In this document: positions 55,986 through 64,000 of the stretch, in pieces
Layout of the letters: the number at the start of each line of letters is the position of its first letter
Position numbering within the stretch: position 1 is the first letter of the stretch
Assembly: GCA_000733355.1 (NCBI GenBank)
Contig: JNVV01000046.1
Span: 208,046 to 272,045, forward strand
Direction of reading: 5' to 3'
DNA: 64,000 nt
DNA from: Falciphora oryzae
Taxonomy: Eukaryota; Ascomycota; Sordariomycetes; Magnaporthales; Magnaporthaceae
The notes under the pieces: generated by a model
Database searches by the model: none
Told to the model about the DNA's origin: nothing
The model's input: only the letters and a program-made list of their open reading frames with translations
Translations under genes and position numbers: made by a program

Positions 55986-57458
55986 GTCGCTCGGACACTC
56001 TCCTCGCACTTGTCGTGATCCACCGCCGCCATGCCGCTCGCCCGCCGCTGATGCCATCCCAGCTTCCTCTTCCAACCATCTAAGGGCCGCTTATCGAGAC
56101 CGAGTCCCATGGGATCCCCCACTCCGTCCGGGGTGTGCTATCGTCTCTAAGTAGAAGGAGGTTGTGGGCGGGTACGACGAGCAGAGCTCGGGATATGGTC
56201 GATGCCGAGGCATGGCGCCCTGGACGTCTCTGGCGCAGCGTCTGGCGCAGTTCAAGAAGGAAGGTGGCCATCGATGCGAGTGTGGGGAGCATCACAGGCA
56301 CACGAGCTTAACGCCAAGACGTTGCGATGGGTTGGGTCCACCGCTCGCGGTCTCAAAGCAGAGGGTGCCCGCCGACTGACTCGGCGCGGGGCGCTGTTCC
56401 TTGCAGTGACGGCAGCGGGGTTGGTGGGAGATGGCTGGAGATGGCGGAGATGAGTTGGAGTTGTGTAAAGGGGCGGTTGGTCCCTCGTCGCCGTCTTGGT
56501 CGCTTGCTCGTAGATACTGCAGATATCTGCCAACGGGATGCCGCCAGACGAGCATTATACGAGCTCAATGCTTCACAACGGTCGACATCAGAGGCGCAGC
56601 AAAGCTTCCTTCCGCGTTGGGTCAAGTGCATGCAGATCAGGAACCGTGGGTCAGCCGCTGGGCTGTCATCAATATTCGCCGCCCAAGCAGAGGCGCTGAC
56701 TGGGCTCTGACCCTTCGGGTAGGCCACACAGCGAGAGCGGTAAGGACGCGCACAAATCAGGGCGACCCTGAGATGGCGGGGCGGTATAAAGACCTTCCCG
56801 ATGCGGCAAGTCAACCGGGCGGCACGGCTCCAGGCTTTTTAATTCTATCGCTACTACCGGGCTAACGGCAGTCAGGAATCTTGCGCAATCGGTACCAAGA
56901 CTACGGATGAAGCACGAGCTTTACGCTTAACGAGCTTTACGCTTGCTTGGGGTGACCGCGGCCGGCAGTCGGAGATTTGGATGCAATGTTATATTGTGGG
57001 ATAGGGCATTTGCTGCGGTGCCTGGATGCCAGGCTTCTCCATCGGAAAAACATCACCTCCGCAGTGTCTGGAGTTGCCAAGCTGGCTGGGTGGCCCAGGC
57101 ACAGGAGATGGCCCAAGGCCGGTGCCCAGCCAGCATTCCTGCCCCACGTGATCGAGGAGCCAGGCTGCTCTCGTGGCTGTGTCAGCCAACTGTCTGCTAG
57201 GCGGCAACGTGTTCCCTGTTAGCGAACATGTTGTTTGTGTCCTGTTAGCGGCAGTTGCAACCTTGAGTTTATGCCTTGTAAGCGGCGGTGGCAACGGTCC
57301 GTTGTGCCTTGTCAGGCGGCAGAGTCGGTGGAACGGCCGTGCTGAGGTTGAGATGAGAGAATAAAGACGACACATCCTTGCTGCCGGCACGCCTGGACTC
57401 GGGACGAGACACTAGGAGCGGCCCGACACCAACAAGCGAATGCCCTCAAGGCCAGCAA

Positions 57459-57497
57459 AGAACAACAACAACAACAACAACAACGACAACGACAACA
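57459..57497 (+). repeat. (AAC)n microsatellite grading into GACAAC units
   Basis: About eight AAC units followed by GACAAC repeats. Confidence 0.85.
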
Positions 57498-58257
57498 CAA
57501 CAATGAAAGGACCAGACCCAACGAGCAGCGTCCACTGCTGTCATCATCTTACTAGCCGCCAACATGCAGCCATCCGCGTGGGCTTACAACCACAGCCAAC
57601 CGCCCGCGGAAACGCAGCAGAAACGAGAGGCGCCAGAGCACGGCCCACTGCAGTCCAATCTGGCTAGCGTGGCCTCCAGCTGCAGCCCCAAACCACTCAA
57701 GACCCTTGAATCCCCAGCCTGTCTGCGGCCGCGTTGGCCTCCCTGCAGATGTCTGTCTGTTGACCCGCACCCGGCCTCGCGTTGGCTGGCAGCAGGCAGA
57801 AACCCCAGTTTGCAGCTGGCTCGTGCCCACGAAACAATGGCTTGCTCGAGGCGTTTTCTGAGCCTCAGCCCCATGGCGCTTGGCGTGGTGACGATCGAGG
57901 CAGGCTGCGTGCTGCGTGTCCAAGAGCCCTTCTTCAACCCAGGCTGAGATGCCCATCAAGCAGGGTGCCGTCCGGGTTTCCTGACCCCGATCCCTTCAAC
58001 ACGCTGACGCAACCGCAGTGCAAAGGTTGCCGTGGCCTCTGCCTCCGTAGCCATACCTAGTTGACTGCTTCACAGCACTAACTCACAGCCTTACCACCCT
58101 GACGGTTGCATCCGATCGATGGTGACGCCTCCGGGCTTGAAGGCATCGACGTCTCGAACCGTATGCGATAGCTCCCCGGCTGACAACGGCTTCTGCCACC
58201 TCGACAATCCCCTTCGTATACGGTAGCTTCCTCCCGGCTCGACAGACGGCTCCCACA

Positions 58258-60379
58258 ATGTCCAGCAACCAGAATGGCGCCCAGGGCGGCGGACAAGGCA
58301 AGCCCGACGCCGAGCTGTACGTGGCCGTCGTGTCGCTCGTCATCGCCCTGATAGCCCTGCTCGGGACCGTCATGCAGGTGCTCCAGCAGTACTACGCCTC
58401 GGCCACGGGCTTCTCCAACTGCGATCGACGCGTCATCGGGAAATGGCATAACTACAAGGAACGCATATTCAAGTGGAAGGAGCTTCGGTTCGAGGTCCGC
58501 TTCAAGGCGCCCGTCGTCTTTGTGTGCCCAGCAAGCAACACAAAGGGGCCGGTCCCCGATGTGGTCTGGATCATCGACGGCACACCAAAGAGCCAGGAAG
58601 ACACCATGACGGACGACCTCAAGGACAAGACGCAAAACAACCAGCCGCCGCCGGTGTCAGTCGACCAGTCCTCGCCTCTCCCCAGGTGGAAGCTCCGCCA
58701 CCGCTCGACCAACACCAGCATCAAGCAAAAGATTACCCGCAGCACAGTCTCGAACGACTCCAACCACGAGAAGCGCATCCACACGGCCGACAACGAGCGG
58801 GCGACCTGGCTGACCATGCTGACCGAATTCCAGCGCATGGAGATGGAGTCGGCCAGCTGGCAGGAGGGCGAGTACAGCTGGCACTCGGGCCGCCACGGCC
58901 AGCCCAGGATCAGCCGGCCCGCGTTCAACGACCGCAAGCTGGCCATCGCCGTCCAGGCCAAGCCGCGCAGCTGGGACACGATGCCGCCCAACATCAAGAA
59001 GCCCTACGCCACCACCACCATGTGCCACCTCGTCGAGATGGCCGCCATGCTGGGCCTGCACTGGAAGGAGTTTGACCGCTCGCACGACAAGTATCGCGCC
59101 GAGGGCAACGGCTACGTCCTGACGGGGTCGCACCTGTCGGACCTCGGCGTCGTCTTCAACTTCCAGATCTCGGGCAAGTGCAAGTTTGGCGACAACCGCG
59201 TCGTGCCGTCGGCCCACGTCAAGGAGTTTGCCTTTGGCCTGGTTCCCACCGTCTTTCGCACCCAGGACGACGACCGTCGCCTTGGTTCGATCGCCGAGGA
59301 TCCGCGCGATCAGGGGCTCCTGCTTCTCGGCAGCACCAACGAAGTCGCCGAGACCGTGGCCTGGTTCGGCTGCAACACGCGGACGGCCGACATTCTTCGA
59401 GACAACAGCAAGAAGCACGGCCACTTGTTTCCCAGTAGGTGCCTTCATCCCATGTCCTCATCCACAGGCCTTGTCCTCCCAACTGACCAACCCACCGACA
59501 GTCGCCTTTGAAATCCTCGGCATGCTCTCCAAGCCGCTCTACCTGCCCAACATGTCCTTCCGCATGGTGCCCAACCCCACCGTCTACACGTGGGACACCA
59601 AGTTCTTCAACCTGCGCAAGCTGCTGGAAGGCTTCAGGACCCAGCTCGAGACTTCCGAAACCGTGGCCGAGTCGTTCTCCGCCCCCGGCGTCGCCACAAA
59701 CGAGACGGCCTCGCACCTGAAGCCGCTCCAGAACAAGGCGGAGACCGTCTGCGACGCACTGGAAAGCCAACGGGAAATCCGTGGCGAGCAGGAGTTCACG
59801 CTCGGACTCTGCGACGCCCTCTACAAGTCCATCGACTTTTGCGACAAGTACCTGGAGGAAGTCCGCCCCAAGTTCGTCCAGGTCGTGCTCCGCGAGCACA
59901 TCCAGGAGATCCTGCGCATGGTCAACGACGACGAGGAGGCGGCCGGCCCGGCCAGCCCCGGCGGCGGCGCCGACGCGTCGCCCATCAGCCAGCTCATGGA
60001 CGCGGCGCCCGAGCAGCGGCACGCCGTCTTCATGCGCATCTATTTTGACCACGTGCTGCCGCACATCATCAAGACGTGCATGGTCAGCATCCAGCGCCGC
60101 GACACGCCGCTGCTGGTCATGAACTCGCCGCCCACCTCGCCCTCGCCCGACGGCTCGCGGCCGCCGCTCGACGCCCAGCCGCAGGCCGAGCCCCGGCACC
60201 GCGGCGGGAACCGCAACCTGAGCGCCGAGATGGTGACGGTGCAGGTGACCGAGATCTGGTGCACGCTGGTCTTCCGCATGCTGTGCTGGCTGCTGCTGCA
60301 CGACTTTCACAAGAACGACCGCCAGGTCTCGAGCAAGAGCGAGGTCTGGGGGAGCCGCCTGCCCGTGTACATCTGCTAG
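58258..60379 (+). CDS. Modin-like protein
   Basis: Two exons, 58258..59434 and 59502..60379; intron 59435..59501 (GTAGGT/CAG) joins LFP to AFEILGMLSKPLYLPNMSF. Product 684 residues. A hydrophobic segment near the N-terminus (LYVAVVSLVIALIALLGTVMQVL) suggests a membrane anchor. The conserved remainder includes WHNYKERIFKWKELRFEVRFKAP, a Trp/His-rich central part and NTRTADILRDNSK. The layout matches proteins annotated as modin in filamentous ascomycetes, a name from Podospora genetics of growth and incompatibility. Biochemical function is unknown. The family name is from recall of the pattern and should be checked by search. Confidence 0.65.
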
Positions 60380-60518
60380 GTGCGATGACGCTGGGTGCAG
60401 GTGGCGGCTGCATTGTGATTTTGGGTAATTGGGTTGGCATGGATATGAATTATGATAATGGGCCACCAGTAGGATGGAAGCGAGGGCTTGGGCTTGGTAC
60501 AGTCTGGTAAATGTCGAA

Positions 60519-61325
60519 CTACGGCCTGATCGGCCTCAGGAGATGTCTGATAACGACGTTGAATGCCCATTTTTTGGGTTCCTTTCCCCCTGTTTCCCCG
60601 CCAGGCTCAACCGCCATCGAGACCTCAAGCACGCCACCGTTCCAGCTCGCCGCCTGCACCGTGCACCCCACGCGCCGGCGGACGGCGCCCAGCAGCTCGT
60701 CTTTGCCTGGCGGCAGGTCCAGAAGGCGCACGACCCGCAGATGCGGCCAAGCCTCGCGCAGGCCGCTCAACAGCCCGCCCAGCCGGTAGGGAGGCCCCCC
60801 GTCGTCCAAAGCCCAGGTGCTGCCGTCCGAGGCCATGGTGCGCTTGAGCTCCAGCACCTCGACGTTGGGACACGCCGCCGCCGCCGCGGTCCACGCCTCG
60901 CTCCAGCGCGCCGAGTCGTTGTCCCACCAGCGGGTCCGCTCGCGCGCGTGGACGGCCAGGAGCCGCACGGCGGCGGCGTTGGATTCGCCGATGGTGCGCA
61001 GCCAGGGCAGCGTCCAGCGGGGAGAGCGGGGATCGACGAGCTCAAAGGTGGCGTTGCCGTAGAATATGGGTGATGCTTCCGCGTGGATAGTCCGGCAGGT
61101 CGCCAGCAGGGCCAGCCGTGACGTTGGTCTGAGGTCCGGCGGTGCGGTGCGGCGGTAAAAGGGCCAGGCGGGCCAGTGCGTGCGGAAGTGGCGTTCAAGT
61201 GGGACACGGCGGTGGTTTGCTGTATCAAACAGCGCGAGCGTGTAGATGATGTTGCGGATCTCTGGCGGGAGGGAGAGGAAGCCGAGTGGCCGTGGCTGCA
61301 AAGTAGTGATATCAAACGGAAGCAT
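60519..61325 (-). CDS. F-box-like/2EXR-type domain protein
   Basis: Single exon, 268 residues. The N-terminal motif FLSLPPEIRNIIYTLAL and the following ALLATCRTIHAEASPIFYGNATFEL are the signature of the large fungal F-box-like family found beside many accessory genes. The C-terminal part is a variable alpha/beta region with no catalytic motif. The usual inferred role is protein interaction, possibly SCF adaptors, but most members are uncharacterised. It is convergent with the modin-like gene, with 139 bp between stops. Confidence 0.8.
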   Translation of the reverse strand: MLPFDITTLQPRPLGFLSLPPEIRNIIYTLALFDTANHRRVPLERHFRTHWPAWPFYRRTAPPDLRPTSRLALLATCRTIHAEASPIFYGNATFELVDPRSPRWTLPWLRTIGESNAAAVRLLAVHARERTRWWDNDSARWSEAWTAAAAACPNVEVLELKRTMASDGSTWALDDGGPPYRLGGLLSGLREAWPHLRVVRLLDLPPGKDELLGAVRRRVGCTVQAASWNGGVLEVSMAVEPGGETGGKEPKKWAFNVVIRHLLRPIRP

Positions 61326-61831
61326 TTTGGTATTGATATTTGATAGTTCGCGCCGAGAGCCCTGATGTCCTGATAGTTCTCCGACGCCGAGAGCACCGTC
61401 TTGTTATACTGTCTACATCAGGCTCGGCTTGCTGCGCCTCAGGGAAACAAACGCAGGCAGAAAAACTAGCCGCGCGCCACAACACACTATCGGAAATGCC
61501 GCCTGAGCGATGTGCGGCTGAGCCAGGCACCAGGAGAAAACAGCGCGGGTTCACCGAAACAAAGGTAGAATCATTCCAGGTGGAAAAATGTATTCTTTTG
61601 GCCATGAACAGATGGTGACAAACTCATAAAGGGCGGAACAAGCAGCCCGGGTGAACAAACGGAAATAGTAAAACATGGCTTGGTGAAGGGAAACAGAAGG
61701 GGAAACAGAAGAGGAAACAAAAGGCAATGGCAACCGCAAATCCGTGAAGATAGCTGCGGATCCTTAAACGCCACAAGTCCATGAAAACAACTGCAAACCC
61801 GTAACAACTGACAAGGCGGCAACCACAAAGA
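61326..61831. other. Intergenic, nothing recognised
   Basis: About 500 bp between two minus-strand genes. Confidence 0.4.
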
Positions 61832-64000
61832 CTAAGCCACAGCACTCTCGTCGTCGTCATCCACCACAAAGGCCTGGAGCCGGTCTCCCCGGCTAGCAAA
61901 CGACGTGGCCGGGTTCGTCTGGCTGCCGACGTCAACGGCACTATCGTTCTCGGCAGACTCCAGTTTGAGCTTGTTGATGGACGCCATGGCGCTGCACAGC
62001 TTCTCCTGCTCGTCCTGCAGCTTGCGGCGCTTGGTCGCAACCTCGGGCTGCTCAGCCATCAGCTGCTCCAGGCGCGCGTCGTCCACGGGGGCGCCGGTCC
62101 TGAAGCCCAGCGACACATCCAGGTAGTACTCGCCGGCCAGCTCCTTCACCAGGGCTGGGATCAGCTCGGCGCCGACGGCCAGCGCGACGGAATCCACGAA
62201 CCGCCGCGCCGCCGTCTGGTAGTACCCCCGCACGTAGGCGCACACCCCCAGCTCCTTGTCGTACGGGTCCGGGCCCTGAGCCTGCAGCAGCGTCTGGCGC
62301 TCCTTCTCCTCCTCGCGTCGGTCCTCGGCCGTCATGGCGTCCCAGTTCTTCATAGGCCCCTGCTCCTTGGGGTTGCGCTGGCCGGCGAGGTGCGCGGCCC
62401 AGCGATAATGGTGCCGGCTATGCACGAGCACGTCATATTCATGATGTCTCCAGTGGTCAAATGTGATGCCGTCGCGCGTGTACAAACGGCTCTTCTCGCG
62501 GTGGTGCAGCGCCGACAGCATCTTCTTGAGCGTCGCGTCCTGGGCGCACACGAACTGCTCGATGGCCTCCTGCGCGTTGCGGAACACGGCCCTGTTGTGC
62601 AGGCTCTCGAAAGAGCCGGCCAGCAGCTTTCGCAGTTGCTGCTGCAGGCACCCGACGAACTGGGCCATGAAGACGTTGAGCGGGCCGTCCCAGCGCGCGA
62701 TGGCCTCGAGGCTGAGGTCCCGCCTGACCTCGAAGGGTGTCTCGTCGGGCACGCCGTGCTTGGTGGCGTTGCGGATCCGCATCCGCACCTGCTCCAGTGA
62801 GCGTGGCCGGTGTGCGGTACTGCCCGACTGGCTGGGCGCCACGCTGCCGGCCCGGCTCTCGTTCTCCTCCTTGACGGCCGTATAGCGAGGCCGCTTGGGT
62901 GTGCCGAAGGCGCTACCGTTGTCTTGGCCCTCCATGAAGGCCCCGTGATTCCGACGGCGGGACGGGGTGTCCGGGGCCTCGTCCGAGCTCTTGACAAGGT
63001 CGATGACCTGGATGGTCCTATTTGCCGTCGGGGTGACTGGCGGCGTGGGACGAGGTCTGGGGCCGATCTCGTTAACAATATACCTGGGCTTCAGGTTGAG
63101 GATTTGTGTTTCGAAACTGTCGACCAGCGTTCCCCAGGCCTTGTCGAACTCGCCATCCATCTTCAACTCCTGCGCGACCTCGTTCCTAAACATGAACAAA
63201 GCCTGGATCATGTCGTTGTACGGGTGCTGGGGCGTGTCTGGCAGACGCTTTAGCTCCTCGTTCACATCACCGAGCCGGTTCTCGATCATGTCGAGGATGC
63301 CAGGGAGGCTCTGATGGAACGCGTTGCTTAGCGTCTCGGACAGGAACACGACCAGGGCCTGCAGACCGCATCGCTTGTTGAACGGCTCGAACGTCCGTGG
63401 CCAATTATTGCTCTCGTCAGAATCGCGGTAGTTGAAGTACGACTCCTCAAAGCTGTTCTGATGCTCGAGATCATGGCCCTGTGACAGGTCAGTGGGCTGC
63501 CGGGCCGTGATGAAGAACCCGTGTCCGACACTGTGCTGGTTGCCCTTGAGCATCTGCAGCCACTGGTTGTGGTTGCGGCCAGACTGTGGGAGCAGATCGG
63601 CCTTGGTCATGACTCCAACCGTCCTGTCTTTGGCCTGTTGTTTGCGGATGAGGGTGAGGGTCGACGAGTTCTCGGGATCGGCGTTCATGGCCACTGCCCA
63701 CATGATGATGGCGTTCTTGTCCATGATGTACTTTTTTGCGAGGTTCTCGACCATCTTGACGAGGTACGACTGCTCCTCGTGCTTGGGCGTCTTGATGATG
63801 CCCGGGAGGTCGTAAAACGACAGATCTGGGCAGCTGGGGCCGGAAATGTGCAGGGCCACGGTGTTGGGACTGAAGGTGGCCACGGCGCTGCGCTCCTGCC
63901 CCTCGAGGCGCAACTTCTCGGCCTCCATATCCAGCGGGCCGCGGTACATGGGGATGTACTGGCGGTAGTTGGTGTCGTGGTTCAGGATGGCGACCTGTGC
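61832..64000 (-). CDS. Dynamin-family GTPase, 5' end outside the window
   Basis: The frame is open from the stop at 61832 to the window edge, about 722 residues. Visible GTPase motifs are G3 in YDLPGII and G4 in MTKADLL; the G1 loop must lie further upstream. The order is GTPase domain, then helical bundle/stalk region (MIQALFMFRNEVAQELKMD), a Ser/Arg-rich disordered insert with basic patches (TPKRPRY), more stalk, and a C-terminal GED-like helix (LEQLMAEQPEVATKRRKLQDEQEKL). No PH domain is visible. The insert suggests a dynamin-related protein distinct from Vps1/Dnm1. Such GTPases remodel membranes; the membrane targeted is unknown. Confidence 0.85.
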   Translation of the reverse strand, partial: AQVAILNHDTNYRQYIPMYRGPLDMEAEKLRLEGQERSAVATFSPNTVALHISGPSCPDLSFYDLPGIIKTPKHEEQSYLVKMVENLAKKYIMDKNAIIMWAVAMNADPENSSTLTLIRKQQAKDRTVGVMTKADLLPQSGRNHNQWLQMLKGNQHSVGHGFFITARQPTDLSQGHDLEHQNSFEESYFNYRDSDESNNWPRTFEPFNKRCGLQALVVFLSETLSNAFHQSLPGILDMIENRLGDVNEELKRLPDTPQHPYNDMIQALFMFRNEVAQELKMDGEFDKAWGTLVDSFETQILNLKPRYIVNEIGPRPRPTPPVTPTANRTIQVIDLVKSSDEAPDTPSRRRNHGAFMEGQDNGSAFGTPKRPRYTAVKEENESRAGSVAPSQSGSTAHRPRSLEQVRMRIRNATKHGVPDETPFEVRRDLSLEAIARWDGPLNVFMAQFVGCLQQQLRKLLAGSFESLHNRAVFRNAQEAIEQFVCAQDATLKKMLSALHHREKSRLYTRDGITFDHWRHHEYDVLVHSRHHYRWAAHLAGQRNPKEQGPMKNWDAMTAEDRREEEKERQTLLQAQGPDPYDKELGVCAYVRGYYQTAARRFVDSVALAVGAELIPALVKELAGEYYLDVSLGFRTGAPVDDARLEQLMAEQPEVATKRRKLQDEQEKLCSAMASINKLKLESAENDSAVDVGSQTNPATSFASRGDRLQAFVVDDDDESAVA

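Larger units (their letters stand above)
55869..58257. other. 2.4-kb intergenic stretch with a CAA-type microsatellite
   Basis: Between divergent protease and modin genes. No gene is supported. It contains a TATA box for the protease and a short AAC repeat. Confidence 0.4.

Noticed and set aside
59219..60466. 415-codon minus-strand ORF
   Set aside because: Antisense to the second exon of the modin-like gene.
1..64000. CRISPR arrays, bacterial operons, ribosome binding sites, insertion sequences
   Set aside because: The window is eukaryotic nuclear DNA with spliceosomal introns; none of these were seen.

Overview
The window looks like a gene-dense, GC-rich chromosome segment of a filamentous ascomycete (Pezizomycotina, most likely a Sordariomycete). 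The evidence is short introns (about 42-160 nt) with GTRNGT donors and CTRAC-like branch sites, genes on both strands without operons, and fungus-specific families: CFEM proteins, a PTH11-type receptor, a siderophore transporter, fungalysin, a NACHT-WD40 receptor, modin, and glyoxal oxidase with chitin-binding modules. I cannot name the species. Exon structures below were derived by hand from splice signals and reading-frame continuity.

Layout. 0-7.5 kb: an unrecognised protein with an in-frame 75-nt intron, an NAD(P)-dependent reductase, a five-exon fumarylacetoacetate-hydrolase-family enzyme, and a four-TM protein whose frame is broken by one nucleotide. 10-20 kb: a secreted isochorismatase-fold hydrolase, a secreted Kex2-site repeat protein, a siderophore transporter divergent from a GPI-anchored CFEM protein, then a P450 and a secreted tyrosinase convergent to each other. 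Three perfect iron-GATA-factor sites (ATCWGATAA) lie between the siderophore transporter and the CFEM gene. 21-24.5 kb: a GPI-type wall protein, a Cip1-like secreted protein and a coiled-coil protein.

24.7-33.4 kb: a SesA-like/NACHT/WD40 NLR-type gene interrupted by one in-frame TAG, a CFEM-PTH11 receptor gene with at least two single-base frame breaks, and an acetate/ammonium permease (Gpr1/Fun34/YaaH). 35-43 kb: a GH2 exo-beta-D-glucosaminidase with an N-terminal membrane anchor, then a glyoxal oxidase preceded by at least four CBM18 modules (an assembly gap of 147 N falls in one), then a small secreted cysteine-rich protein. 43.8-49.7 kb: a basic hypothetical protein, a small three-exon gene, a Cys/His multi-repeat protein and a sugar transporter. 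53.9-64 kb: a fungalysin M36 protease, modin, an F-box-like/2EXR-type protein and the 3' part of a dynamin-family GTPase.

Many products act outside the cell or at its surface: chitosan/chitin-related enzymes, oxidases, a protease, CFEM proteins and small secreted proteins. This fits a saprotroph or host-associated fungus. Breaks fall in three genes, two of them from fast-evolving receptor families (NLR, PTH11), while the long enzyme and transporter ORFs are intact. They could be real gene decay, or single-base assembly errors (the NLR stop is a substitution, not an indel).
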